Positions 47,673 to 57,063 of a DNA stretch of 64,000 nt are shown one piece after another. The position numbers were made by a program, and so were the translations under genes. How positions within the stretch are numbered: the stretch's first letter is position 1; the number at the start of each line of letters is the position of its first letter. This stretch comes from Phormidium ambiguum IAM M-71 (GTDB lineage Bacteria > Cyanobacteriota > Cyanobacteriia > Cyanobacteriales > Aerosakkonemataceae), in assembly GCF_001904725.1 (NCBI RefSeq), contig NZ_MRCE01000010.1:1-64000 (forward strand), written 5' to 3'. The notes under the pieces are model-generated. The model saw only the letters and a list, made by a program, of their open reading frames with translations, was not told where the DNA came from and made no database searches.

Positions 47673-50600
47673 ATGACTGGACAATTGCTCTACGAAATTG
47701 GCAATTTAATTAGAGGCTCGTTTTCCTTGAGCCAGGAAGCCTTCCAAAGAATTGTCAGTTTAGCCGATGGACATACGATCGCATTTCTAATTGTCCTGTT
47801 AGCCGGACTTTCTTTAGGAGTGGGACAAAGCATTATTCTATTCATTAATCGAGTCAAGCCAATCCGGTTTATTTTGAGCTTGTTATTGAATGGAATATTA
47901 TTTGTATTTGGATTTCTATTTTTAGTATTTAGCACTTGGCTAATCGGCTGGTTGCCTGGATTTGTTCAAGTACCATTAGATGATTTAGTCGAAGCATTAG
48001 GACTGAGTTATGCGCCCTTATTATTCAGTTTTCTCGGTGCTTTGCCATATTTAGGAGCGCCAATTCTCAATTTATTATCAGTATGGCATTTGCTGTCAAT
48101 GGTCACAGGGGTAAGTGCGATCGCTGATATAAATGGTACTAATGCCTTTGCACTTGTAGCTTTTGGCTGGTTTACCCTTAAAGTACTCAAAGGTACGATC
48201 GGACAACCGATCGCACAAATCGGACAAAAACTCAAAAAACAAGTTGCAGGTGTTGATTTAGTCAAAAAGCGATCGCAACTTTCCGAACTCGTTCAAAATG
48301 GACTAGAAACTCGACTTTCCACCAGCAAAGTCAAAAAAATCGAAGACCAATCCGCCACCGAATCCTTACAAAGATTCGCTCAACAATCCGCTTTTGTTGA
48401 ATCACCTAACGCCGTTCTTCAAACTGATGGAACTGCCACAGCTGCGGCGATTCAAATGCCATCTTTCAACACAAACGGAATCGGAGTTCGCTTATCCCAT
48501 AAAATGCAAAACATTCCCCAATTGATTCAACTGGGAAGCATTTTGTTGGGAATGATACTCTTATTTATAATTTTCTTCATCCTATTGCGTCCCGTTAGAG
48601 ATAACTTATTTGGTTGGCATGACAATCTTCCCCGATGGGGACGTTTGGTGTTCGATTTAACTTGGATTGGAATAGTCGCCCTGTTCTTTTCAGGACTACT
48701 CGCCCCCCTAGAAACATTAGGATGGTGGGCAGGTTGGTATGGTGATGAAGTAGAAACTTATCACAACGTTTCCACCGATTCATCTTTGTCCCCCGGAAAT
48801 CAAAACGAGTCAACGTCCCGTTATGTAATTTATCTAGATGGTGTAGGTCAATCGGGCGAAGCATACACCCCGGACGTAGTTGATTTTATCGAAGCACTTC
48901 AGCCAGTTTTGCCGGAGGATGTCGTATTCTTGCAAGGGTTGATGATGTATTCCGTACTCAATCAACCATTGGTGGAAAATCGTCCCTTAGCTTGGGTGTG
49001 GCGATTAGCAGATAAAATGCGCTGGGAAAATCCAATGGCGCTGTTGGGTTTAATGGTTAATGTTCGCAACGCTTGGATTGTTGCGGTATCTGCTGATAAA
49101 CGGTATGGGCCGATCTACAATCAGGGAATTGCTCAGGTAATTTACAACGGCTTAATTCAAAAAGGCTATCGACCACACGAGGGCGCTCCTCTTACCTTAA
49201 TCGGTTACAGCGGTGGCGCACAAATGGCAGTCGCTACAGTGCCATATCTTCAGCGAGCTTTAGGGGCTGATATTGAGGTAATTTCCCTTGGCGGGGTGAT
49301 GAGTGCCAACAATCAGTTTTTGAAATTGGAGCATCTTTATCATTTGGTGGGTGACAAGGATACGGTTGCTGCTTTAGGCCCGATACTGTTTCCGGGGAGA
49401 CGGAAGTTTCTGCCCTTATCCTATTGGAATCGGGCCAAGCGTAAGGGCAAAATTAGCGAAATTTCCCTTGGCCCAATGGGACATCAGGTTCCCGGTGGGA
49501 TTATGGACCCTAACGCTTTCTTACCCAATGGGAAAAGCCATCTGCAATATACGATCGATCTGATTCTCTCGATCCTAAAAAGTAATTTTTGGGTGGAAAC
49601 AGAACGCCCGACTAGAAAAATCAGCAACTATGAAATTTATAAGCAAGCTGATTTTAATAACTATAGCTACTATCCTTTAAATCAAACCGTTGATTTGCAA
49701 TGGTATCGACCGATCGCACCTTGGATCGGTCGCTTGATTTTGCCCAAACCTAGCGAACGTCGTCAACTGCGAGGTGTTTGGTTTGAAGTCCATCACGCAG
49801 CCCCAGGTTATGAGTCCCTGGTGGGAAAGAAAGTTATCCTGCGTTGGGAAAACGATCCGATCGTCAAACAATGGGTAAAAGCAGTCACTCACGACGTTCA
49901 TTTCAGCGTTGATGCCGAATATTCCAGTCAATACGGTGGCAGCATCCACCCCAAAAGAGTCAATCACTGGCAAAAAGTTGGCCCACTAGAATCGTTAGCA
50001 GCTGCTCATCCGACGGATGATTTGATTGTCATGTTGGAAGGAGAGATTCGAGTAGAAAAGGTAGTCGAGTATGAAAGCAGGGGAGCAGGGGAGCAAGGGA
50101 GCAGCGGGGCAGGGGAGCAGGGGAGCAGGGGAGCAGGGGGGCAAGAAAGTTCTCCAACCGAACATTCACAACTCTCTCAATTTTCCTATACGGCTTTATA
50201 TACTCGCACTCAGCCTGTGGAGATTACGGGACGCTATTACGGATTGGTGAAGTTTGAGGGTCCGATCGCTAATACCGATCGCTTCCAAGTCAAACATTTT
50301 AACCCCGCTTCCCGTCAGTTTGATGGCTTGACAGAAATAGTCCGCTTACCGGAAGTGATGGTGGCGCAAAGTTATGGGAGTTCTCCTTCCACAACCCGCA
50401 AACTGGAACAATCCCCGTTGAATGAAACCGGATGGTATATTTATGGTGCTAAAGATGCCTCTGGATGCTTTGTGGTGCAATCATTGGCTCCGCGATCGCT
50501 ATTTCGCCTCCAGCCCGATCGAGTTGTCTTTGGCAGCAACGCTTCCTATCGCTACATCCGCAAGGAATCTTGGGCAAATGCCGTAGAACAAAAGGGGAAA

Positions 50601-51512
50601 GTTTCCTCAGTGCTTTGCGTCGGACATCGAAAAACCGAGAATATTCAAGATGCGATCGATGATTGGAAAATAGGCGACAAGGCACTTTTATTGCACGTCT
50701 ATGGCGGCATTGGCGGCAATAAAAAAGAACCTGCGGCAGCAACACCCATCTTTTTTGGTCATTTTTCTTATGGAATCGCCACTGTAATTCACGATCCTCT
50801 GACTGATGAGCGGCGATTTGAAATTCAATATTATCAAGTCTACAGCCACAACATTGACGGTTTAACTGCTGGAACAATACATTGGTCAAGATACATGGGC
50901 GATCGACAATTCGGTTGGTTAGGAACCCGCCCAGTTTGCGATATTTTGATTAAATTTGAGCCATTTACAGGAGAATATGATTTCAGCGGCATTCGTCGAT
51001 CGCCTCTGACTAACACGATCAACCAACTACAAGCAATGACGGCTCGGTATCGCATTGGAGATGGCACAGGCGCAACTTATGTCGGTCCCGCCAACAACTG
51101 CGCTCAAGATTCCAATCAAGCATTGTTTGCCAGCATTAACTCATTATTTCAAGCGATCGATGCCAATCAAAGCGCAGTCCAAACTTGGTTGGCAGATAAC
51201 CCAGCACAAGCACAGAGTTATCGCCAACTCCTGAAAGTGAAAACGAAGCTATATCGAAAATTACAACCTTTCGGTTCTCCCCGCGCTGATTGGGAAACGA
51301 ATGAGTTTAACTTAGGCTCGACGATAGAAGATGAGCCACTTCGTAACCTATTGTATGGTTTAGGTAGCTGGCGAACACTTTTACCTCGTAAAGCCAGTGA
51401 TACGATCGTGCGCGTTTTTCTTCAGCATGGAGCAGCCGTTTGGGTACTTCGCACTAACCAAGTCGGTGGATACGATCCAGATATCGAACCCATCATCCCA
51501 ATAACACTCTAA
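47673..51512 (+). CDS. Large membrane protein with Yip1-like region and hydrolase domain
   Basis: A 1279-residue protein I do not recognise as a named family. Residues 30-170 hold several hydrophobic helices reminiscent of Yip1-type domains, and two more helices lie at about 285-350. A soluble part then contains an alpha/beta-hydrolase-like core with LIGYSGGAQMA (Ser513), VGDKDTV (Asp561 or Asp563) and GPMGHQVPGG (His604). This resembles a triad of the type used by cutinase- or lipase-like serine hydrolases. The C-terminal 600 residues are beta-rich with no clear motif. A Gly/Ser/Gln octapeptide repeat (about residues 801-823) comes from an 8-bp DNA repeat. It follows the DUF3124 gene and precedes YihY. 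It could be a membrane lipid hydrolase; that is inference. Confidence 0.6.
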   Translation: MTGQLLYEIGNLIRGSFSLSQEAFQRIVSLADGHTIAFLIVLLAGLSLGVGQSIILFINRVKPIRFILSLLLNGILFVFGFLFLVFSTWLIGWLPGFVQVPLDDLVEALGLSYAPLLFSFLGALPYLGAPILNLLSVWHLLSMVTGVSAIADINGTNAFALVAFGWFTLKVLKGTIGQPIAQIGQKLKKQVAGVDLVKKRSQLSELVQNGLETRLSTSKVKKIEDQSATESLQRFAQQSAFVESPNAVLQTDGTATAAAIQMPSFNTNGIGVRLSHKMQNIPQLIQLGSILLGMILLFIIFFILLRPVRDNLFGWHDNLPRWGRLVFDLTWIGIVALFFSGLLAPLETLGWWAGWYGDEVETYHNVSTDSSLSPGNQNESTSRYVIYLDGVGQSGEAYTPDVVDFIEALQPVLPEDVVFLQGLMMYSVLNQPLVENRPLAWVWRLADKMRWENPMALLGLMVNVRNAWIVAVSADKRYGPIYNQGIAQVIYNGLIQKGYRPHEGAPLTLIGYSGGAQMAVATVPYLQRALGADIEVISLGGVMSANNQFLKLEHLYHLVGDKDTVAALGPILFPGRRKFLPLSYWNRAKRKGKISEISLGPMGHQVPGGIMDPNAFLPNGKSHLQYTIDLILSILKSNFWVETERPTRKISNYEIYKQADFNNYSYYPLNQTVDLQWYRPIAPWIGRLILPKPSERRQLRGVWFEVHHAAPGYESLVGKKVILRWENDPIVKQWVKAVTHDVHFSVDAEYSSQYGGSIHPKRVNHWQKVGPLESLAAAHPTDDLIVMLEGEIRVEKVVEYESRGAGEQGSSGAGEQGSRGAGGQESSPTEHSQLSQFSYTALYTRTQPVEITGRYYGLVKFEGPIANTDRFQVKHFNPASRQFDGLTEIVRLPEVMVAQSYGSSPSTTRKLEQSPLNETGWYIYGAKDASGCFVVQSLAPRSLFRLQPDRVVFGSNASYRYIRKESWANAVEQKGKVSSVLCVGHRKTENIQDAIDDWKIGDKALLLHVYGGIGGNKKEPAAATPIFFGHFSYGIATVIHDPLTDERRFEIQYYQVYSHNIDGLTAGTIHWSRYMGDRQFGWLGTRPVCDILIKFEPFTGEYDFSGIRRSPLTNTINQLQAMTARYRIGDGTGATYVGPANNCAQDSNQALFASINSLFQAIDANQSAVQTWLADNPAQAQSYRQLLKVKTKLYRKLQPFGSPRADWETNEFNLGSTIEDEPLRNLLYGLGSWRTLLPRKASDTIVRVFLQHGAAVWVLRTNQVGGYDPDIEPIIPITL
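50076..50143 (+). repeat. GGGGAGCA octamer tract, translated
   Basis: About eight imperfect copies of AGGGGAGC lie inside the large membrane protein gene, translated as GAGEQGSR-type octapeptides. Because the unit is eight bases, loss or gain of one copy would shift the reading frame. The same octamer in inverted orientation follows at 51558-51606. Confidence 0.8.
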
Positions 51513-51557
51513 TAAAATAGTTTTGAGTTTTGCGAGATTAACAAGGTCTTTTTCTTG

Positions 51558-51606
51558 CCCCCCTGCTCCCCTGCTCCCCTGCTCCCCTGCTCCCCTGCTC
51601 CCCTGC
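51558..51606. repeat. CCCCTGCT octamer tract, intergenic
   Basis: Six near-perfect copies of CCCCTGCT fill the gap between the large membrane protein gene and the YihY gene. This is the reverse complement of the tract inside the upstream gene, 1.4 kb away. Confidence 0.85.
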
Positions 51607-51631
51607 AATAACAAATGACAAAACCCTAACT

Positions 51632-52558
51632 ATGATTCAATATATTCGCTCTAACATCCTACCTTCAAAACCAGCCCAATTATTAATTCAAACCGGAATG
51701 AAGTGGGATCAAGATAATGGCCCTGGTATGGCAGCTTCTTTGTCATATTTCGCTCTGTTTTCCTTGTTTCCTATGCTCTTAGTTTTACTAAGCATTCTCG
51801 GCTCATTTATTGGGCCAAATACCGACGCATTTCAAAGTATTCAAGATGTTGTAGAAAGGTTTTTACCTCCAGAAGTTCACGACCTAATTAAAGATACTGT
51901 ACTGGCTCTCAACGAAAATAGTGTTGGAGCAGGAATTATTGGATTTATCATTCTTTTATGGACAGCAAGTTCGGTTTTTGCCATTCTGAGAAGTTCCGTG
52001 AATAAAATTTGGCAGTCACCAAGCCGAGCTTCGGAAACTGGCTCTGTTCCTCAAATGGTCTTGTTTTTTATAGCCAATAAACTTTTTTCTTTTCTCTTAG
52101 TGCTAGGAACAGCCTTTTTATTGTTAAGTTCATTGATGGCTAATATTATCATCAAAACTATCCTGAAATTAGTTGCCAGCTTTCAAGAAGCTTTTGCTTT
52201 TTTAAAAATTGATGAATTGCAATTAAACAATAGTTTACAAACTAGTTCTTCCTTTTTAATTCTGGCTTTAGCTATCTGTATTTTGTACAAAATTTTGCCC
52301 GCAGTTTATGTTAGTTGGCGTGATATTTGGTTAGCGTCTTTAATCACTACTTCTTTGCTGATAGGATTACAACAATTAGTCAGTAATAGTGTAATTTCGA
52401 TCGGCAGTCATTTTCTTTCTTATGGTGTAATTGGCAGTGTAATGATTCTTTTACTGTGGATTTTCTTAACTTGCCAAATATTTCTGTTTGGATGTGTCTT
52501 TTCTTATGTTTACGCACATATTTTTGGCACTCGTCGTAACAAAAGCCAGTCTCAGTGA
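51632..52558 (+). CDS. YihY/BrkB-family inner-membrane protein
   Basis: A 308-residue membrane protein with six helices. The family hallmark is MAASLSYFALFSLFPMLLVL near residue 31, followed by ILLWTASSVFAILRSSVNKIW and the C-terminal YGVIGSVMILLLWIFLTCQI. Once misnamed RNase BN, the family is now seen as a putative transporter or envelope protein of unknown substrate. Length and motifs are typical. It starts about 26 bp after an octamer tract and is followed by a response regulator 105 bp later, with no sign of cotranscription beyond spacing. Confidence 0.88.
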   Translation: MIQYIRSNILPSKPAQLLIQTGMKWDQDNGPGMAASLSYFALFSLFPMLLVLLSILGSFIGPNTDAFQSIQDVVERFLPPEVHDLIKDTVLALNENSVGAGIIGFIILLWTASSVFAILRSSVNKIWQSPSRASETGSVPQMVLFFIANKLFSFLLVLGTAFLLLSSLMANIIIKTILKLVASFQEAFAFLKIDELQLNNSLQTSSSFLILALAICILYKILPAVYVSWRDIWLASLITTSLLIGLQQLVSNSVISIGSHFLSYGVIGSVMILLLWIFLTCQIFLFGCVFSYVYAHIFGTRRNKSQSQ

Positions 52559-52662
52559 TAAGATAAATAGTAATTATTTCCTTAGTCACTTCCTTGTAAA
52601 TATTTTCTGATAAGAGATTTTGTTTTATGATCTAAACCGAGATCGTAAGGAGAAGGGAGACT

Positions 52663-53721
52663 ATGAAAGTTCTGATCGTAGAAGACGATCGAAATACTAG
52701 TGAATTGCTATCAAATACCCTTGGTGCTAATCGTTATGCTGTTGATGTGATTGCAGACGGTTTATCAGGTTTAGAAATGGCATCTCGATGGAGCTACGAT
52801 CTAATCCTGCTGGACGTTTTGCTACCAAGATTAAATGGTGTTGAAGTGTGTCGTCGCTTACGTGCTCAAGGCTGTCAAACACCGATTTTGATGCTCACAA
52901 TGAAGGATAGCAATGAGGATGTGATTGCTGGATTAGATGCTGGCGCTGATGATTATGTAGCCAAGTCTTGTGCGTCTTCTCAGTTACTTGCTAGGGTGCG
53001 AGCACTTTTGCGTCGTAGTGGAAATGCTTCTTTGTCTCCGATATTGACTTGGGGGTTGCTTTGTCTCGATCCTGCTTTGGCTCAGGTGACTTACAATCAA
53101 AAGGTGATTGCATTGCGGCCAAAGGAATATAATTTGTTAGAACTGTTTCTGCGGCATCCGCAACGCATTCTTAGTCGGAGTAATATTATCGATCATTTGT
53201 GGTCGATCGACGAAACTCCTGTGGAAGGTTCTGTGACTAATTTAATCAAAGATTTGCGCCGACGCTTAAAGTCAGCAGGAATGAATCATGAATTGATTGA
53301 AACAGTTTATGGTTTAGGATATCGCTTAAAATCTGCACCAACGGAAAGTGATGAAACGGTAGAAGAAGAAATTGTGCAGGATAAAGATGAGCGGGGGAGA
53401 ATAGCGATTCAGCAAGCTATGGAAAGGTTTCGCTTATCTTTAGAGCAACGGATTACAATTTTGGAAGTAGCAGAGCGATCGCTTTTAGCAGGTGATTTCA
53501 ATTTACAGCAACAGATAGCCGCACAAACTGAAGCGCATAAATTAGCTGGTGGATTAGCAACTTTTGGTTGTATGCGAGCTTCGGAAATCGCTCAAGAGAT
53601 AGAAAATTTATTGAATAAGACGATCGAGGAAACACAATTAACACAACAGTTTTCTCGATTGGTAGGGGAGTTAAAGCAAGAATTAGCGAAACCGATCGCT
53701 AATGATTTGGTGAAGAAGTGA
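52663..53721 (+). CDS. OmpR-type response regulator with C-terminal Hpt domain
   Basis: A 352-residue three-part regulator: a receiver (1-118) with phospho-acceptor Asp51 in LLDVLLPRLNG, a winged-helix DNA-binding domain of the OmpR/PhoB type (about 125-225, RPKEYNLLELFLRHPQRILS and YGLGYRL) and a C-terminal Hpt domain (about 245-345) with His292 in AHKLAGGLATFG. The conserved Lys of the receiver is followed by Ser rather than Pro (YVAKSCASS), which is unusual. A ribosome-binding site (GGAGAAGGGAG) precedes the ATG. The Hpt domain means phosphate could pass in from or out to another kinase. No cognate kinase is adjacent. Confidence 0.9.
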   Translation: MKVLIVEDDRNTSELLSNTLGANRYAVDVIADGLSGLEMASRWSYDLILLDVLLPRLNGVEVCRRLRAQGCQTPILMLTMKDSNEDVIAGLDAGADDYVAKSCASSQLLARVRALLRRSGNASLSPILTWGLLCLDPALAQVTYNQKVIALRPKEYNLLELFLRHPQRILSRSNIIDHLWSIDETPVEGSVTNLIKDLRRRLKSAGMNHELIETVYGLGYRLKSAPTESDETVEEEIVQDKDERGRIAIQQAMERFRLSLEQRITILEVAERSLLAGDFNLQQQIAAQTEAHKLAGGLATFGCMRASEIAQEIENLLNKTIEETQLTQQFSRLVGELKQELAKPIANDLVKK

Positions 53722-53842
53722 TCGAGTCAATTCATAAAGTAAAAATATTTTAAAAAAATTCACTTTTTGTATTTGCACAAAAATTTTTTTGTTCCAAAAT
53801 GACATCATAACGGGGGTAGCTAACCTGGATTTGGTATGAGAA

Positions 53843-55387
53843 TCAACTATTTGATTGAAGTTGAAATTTAAGTCGAGCAAAAAATTCATCAGTCATAGGT
53901 TTTGTGGTTAAAATAGGGTATTTTATGCTACCCCAAATCCTACCCGATCGCACACCATCCAAAGCTAATAATTCGGGAATTCGAGGGGAAATAAAAACTT
54001 CGGGAGGTGTAAGTTGAGTGAGTAATCGCGCTCGTTGATATTGCGGGGATTTTGATAAAGCAATGTCTAGGTTTTTCGCAAGAGTTTCTGGTGTTTCTTT
54101 GGCGCGATCGAGTAACAGAAGGTAATGAGGTGGATTAGTAACAGGAATTAAAGTTTTAAAACTAGTTTCAGGAAGATTCAAATCCGCCAAGCTATGACAG
54201 ACAAAGTTTTCTTGTAGCTTTTCACCTACTAGATCGCTGATAGCTGTAGCTCTCCCTAAAAATTCCAAACAAGGAGTTTGGTGATATATACTTGTGACGC
54301 GAATTCGATCGCCAATTCGATAACGATACAATCCTCCTTTTTGGGACAAAATTATAGTATATTCCTGGTTAATACTAAGTTCATCTAACTTGTAAATCTC
54401 ACTTCGATCGTCTTCAAACTCAAAAAAAACTTCATCAATTAGCGGAACATAACCGTTAGCTTCTATTAACGGAATAGTCATCGGTGCTTCTGTAGCTAAC
54501 AAACCTTTACCTTGAACTAATACCTGGGGAAATTGCGATCGTAAATCTTTAGCTCCATCTGCTGCATTAATAGCATCCCAACAAGAAATTAATTTCAAAT
54601 TAGACCAAAGTTGCTGCCAATTAATCTGAGGTTCGCTCAGTATTTTTAATCGTTTATATGATATTTTATTTTGTAACTCTTTTTGAAATAACGCTTGATT
54701 ATTTTGAATATATTTTAAATGAATTTGTAAAAAACTAGGACTCCAGATCGAAATAATTTCTAAATCTTCAGCTTGTAACAATGCTAGAGAAAGTTGATGT
54801 TTAAAAGTATTGATATTATGCAGATTTTTGAGATTTTTGGGCATGACTAGCCAAGGATGTAAAACCCAACGCAGCCAACTATCTAAGTAATCTAAATCAT
54901 CTTGCAAAGAAAGCGTATTTTCTGGTTGAAAATCAGGTAAATTTAATTGTGGCGAAATGCAAGCATAAAGCTTACCAGTGGAAAAATTAGGGCCATTTTG
55001 AATTAAATCATAAGCCCAGATACAAAACATTTGATTAAAGGATTTTCGGAGCGATCGCGTATAAGGAATCCATTTAATTGCACCAGTACTTCCAGATGTT
55101 TTTTCGTAAAACAAAATTGGTTCAGGTGTTAATGGAATTCGCCTACGCTGCTCATTTTCTTTTCCTAAAATCCAAGGTTTAAGACAATCATAATCAACAA
55201 TTGGAATTCGTTGCCAATCAGCGACAGATTGAATCTTTAAGGATTTACCATATTCACTTTTAATTAGGCGATCGCAAATTTCACGCTGCACAAATTCTTG
55301 AATTAATTGGGGGCGATTTAATGCTCGATCAAATCGCTTTGCTGTTGGTTCAATAATTTTTCCAAATAGCTGAATTAATTGCCGCAT
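53843..55387 (-). CDS. GH3-like acyl-adenylating/amido-synthetase protein
   Basis: A 514-residue member of the GH3 auxin-responsive-promoter family within the ANL adenylating enzymes. The ATP-binding loop is EKTSGSTGAIKWIPY (about residues 94-108), and the adenylation motif region has YRYRIGDRIRV. GH3 enzymes join amino acids to acyl acids (jasmonate, auxin, benzoate), or ligate carboxylic acids in bacterial pathways. It is the last gene of a four-gene minus-strand set. Its start overlaps by one base the stop of the hexapeptide acyltransferase. The natural acid and amine are unknown. Auxin metabolism should not be assumed. Confidence 0.85.
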   Translation of the reverse strand: MRQLIQLFGKIIEPTAKRFDRALNRPQLIQEFVQREICDRLIKSEYGKSLKIQSVADWQRIPIVDYDCLKPWILGKENEQRRRIPLTPEPILFYEKTSGSTGAIKWIPYTRSLRKSFNQMFCIWAYDLIQNGPNFSTGKLYACISPQLNLPDFQPENTLSLQDDLDYLDSWLRWVLHPWLVMPKNLKNLHNINTFKHQLSLALLQAEDLEIISIWSPSFLQIHLKYIQNNQALFQKELQNKISYKRLKILSEPQINWQQLWSNLKLISCWDAINAADGAKDLRSQFPQVLVQGKGLLATEAPMTIPLIEANGYVPLIDEVFFEFEDDRSEIYKLDELSINQEYTIILSQKGGLYRYRIGDRIRVTSIYHQTPCLEFLGRATAISDLVGEKLQENFVCHSLADLNLPETSFKTLIPVTNPPHYLLLLDRAKETPETLAKNLDIALSKSPQYQRARLLTQLTPPEVFISPRIPELLALDGVRSGRIWGSIKYPILTTKPMTDEFFARLKFQLQSNS

Positions 55388-55995
55388 TATTTCATTTTTT
55401 GATTAGGATAAAGGTTAGTAGCTACAGATAGATAAACGCCATCTTCAATTACTACCCCAGGCGCAAGATGCGATCCCGCACCAACAAAAACATTATTACC
55501 AATTTTGACTTTTTTCACATATAACATTAAGTCTTGTTTCCGAGGCTTAATAACATGAGAATAAATGCCAACTCGATGTCCAATAACTACATAATCGCCT
55601 ATTTCTAATAAACTGCGATCGGCAATTTCTAAGCCTGGTGTCCAGTATACATTACGCCCAACTTTTGCCCCCCACAAACGTAACCAAACAGAAAATAATC
55701 CCGGAATTAATCTTAACAAAGCTTCTAAAGCGGGAATGGCAATATAAATAACTTGAATTTGATGACTACCCCACCAAGGACTATACTCTTTTCCTTGTAA
55801 ATAACTAATACCTTCCTTAAGTGGATAGAACAACTGATGAAATTTGAAAACTAACATCGGTAGTCCATAAAGAGAAAACAATATAACCAAAAAACTAAAA
55901 ATTCCAGGTGAGTGAACAAAATAAATAAACGATACACTTGTTAGTAATAAAACTATACCTGGAAAAAATAAAAGAATTTTACTTAAAAATGTCAT
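55387..55995 (-). CDS. Membrane-associated hexapeptide acyltransferase
   Basis: A 202-residue protein with two hydrophobic helices (about residues 8-55) and a C-terminal left-handed beta-helix of the hexapeptide-repeat acyltransferase family (about 108-200). Repeats are visible as VGRNVYW, IGDYVVIG, IGNNVFVGAGSHLAPGVVIEDGVYL. A probable active-site His lies in GHRVGIYSHV. It would move an acyl or acetyl group to a membrane-bound or hydrophobic acceptor. It overlaps the GH3-like gene by one base, so the two are coupled. It is short compared with LpxA-type enzymes, and its substrate is unknown. Confidence 0.8.
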   Translation of the reverse strand: MTFLSKILLFFPGIVLLLTSVSFIYFVHSPGIFSFLVILFSLYGLPMLVFKFHQLFYPLKEGISYLQGKEYSPWWGSHQIQVIYIAIPALEALLRLIPGLFSVWLRLWGAKVGRNVYWTPGLEIADRSLLEIGDYVVIGHRVGIYSHVIKPRKQDLMLYVKKVKIGNNVFVGAGSHLAPGVVIEDGVYLSVATNLYPNQKMK

Positions 55996-56295
55996 TCGAT
56001 TTTAGATTAAAGTTACAGCTAATTATAGTAATAGAACTATGGTTGTAGTTGTAGGGTGCGTCAGAGTTTCAAACTTTGATGCCTATCTTCAATTTTAATG
56101 TCTGACGCACCTTATTAATTGTGCTAGTTGCGTAAGTTCTAAGTAAATTTCAATTAAATGAATAGAAGTGGTTGGTGCGTGACGCTACAAGTCTCATGGC
56201 TCCGTGAAAATAATCTAGCAACGTCACGCACCCTACCGCTGAAACCTTTGTAGAGACGTTGCATGCAACGTCTCTACAATCTTTTTTGGAGAAGT
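55996..56295. repeat. Spacer packed with three hairpin repeats
   Basis: This 300-bp gap has no gene but three inverted repeats: GGGTGCGTCAGA with TCTGACGCACC (about 56052-56112), GGTGCGTGACG with CGTCACGCACC (about 56175-56235), and a GTAGAGACGTTGCATGCAAC hairpin (56248-56280). All belong to dispersed cyanobacterial families. It splits the four-gene cluster into two pairs. Confidence 0.75.
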
Positions 56296-57054
56296 CTAAT
56301 AGGTTCTCTCAAAAAAAGGAAATAAAAGTTTTTGAGTAAAAGTTAAGGAAGTTTTAATTCCCATTTCATTTGGTAATTCATTTTCTCCATAAAAAGTGCC
56401 ATGTAAGCGATCCCAAATTTTTAGATTTGCGCCATAATTGCAGTTTAAAAACTGGCTAGAATGATGCCATGCGTGATCTTGGGGCAAAATTAACCAAGGT
56501 GAAAGAAAACGATATAACCAACTATTGAAAGGGATAATTAATCGGCTATGTCGCCATAAATCTAAAGCAGCAGTTAAACTAATTCCTAAAATATATCCTT
56601 TCGGATCTGCTAATACATATAAGAATAGCGTATTAACCCATAGATAAACAATGAAAAAACTCGCCCAAATAGTGTTACGAGATGTTCCCAAAACGTCTAA
56701 GTAACTTACTGTATGATGTACTTGATGTACGTTCCAAAAAAAAGTAGAATGTAATAAGCGATGATTCCAATAATAAAGGTAATCAACGGCAACAAAGCTA
56801 ATAATAAATGTGCAAATTGCTGATAGATAAAGGTGTCCTTGGGACATTGGTAGTAAATGGCAATAAAGTTGATAAATTATCGTTACTTGTAAAAGCGGAA
56901 TCAGCATTCCTTGGACAAATAATCCTATAGAATCTAATAGCCAATCTGCAAGTGATTTAGTTTGGAGTTGAGTTCGACTAACTCGATCGCATATCGTCCA
57001 TCCTACTAATCCCAGAAAAGTGATAAAAATTATAATTTGTCCAATTATTTGCAT
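56296..57054 (-). CDS. Sterol-desaturase / fatty-acid-hydroxylase family protein
   Basis: A 252-residue membrane di-iron oxidase. The histidine boxes are YYWNHRLLH, NVHQVHH and DHAWHHSSQ, in the order and spacing of the sterol desaturase/fatty acid hydroxylase superfamily. Four membrane helices surround them. It hydroxylates or desaturates a lipid or isoprenoid chain (carotenoid, sterol-like or fatty acyl). It starts nine bases after the stop of the Rieske oxygenase gene on the same strand, which ties the two oxygen-using enzymes into one pathway. The exact substrate cannot be read. Confidence 0.87.
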   Translation of the reverse strand: MQIIGQIIIFITFLGLVGWTICDRVSRTQLQTKSLADWLLDSIGLFVQGMLIPLLQVTIIYQLYCHLLPMSQGHLYLSAICTFIISFVAVDYLYYWNHRLLHSTFFWNVHQVHHTVSYLDVLGTSRNTIWASFFIVYLWVNTLFLYVLADPKGYILGISLTAALDLWRHSRLIIPFNSWLYRFLSPWLILPQDHAWHHSSQFLNCNYGANLKIWDRLHGTFYGENELPNEMGIKTSLTFTQKLLFPFFERTY

Positions 57055-57063
57055 AGCAAAATG

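Noticed and set aside
50449-50889. Minus-strand open frame of 146 residues inside the large membrane protein gene
   Set aside because: It lies fully within a continuous plus-strand gene and is Cys/Arg/Gln-rich, typical of an antisense shadow.
53843-55387. GH3 homology taken as evidence for auxin metabolism
   Set aside because: The family is broad and used with other acids in bacteria. Nothing else in the window relates to auxin.
55996-56295. Inverted repeats considered as ends of an insertion sequence
   Set aside because: There is no transposase or coding sequence between them, and each is a self-contained hairpin of a known repeat type.
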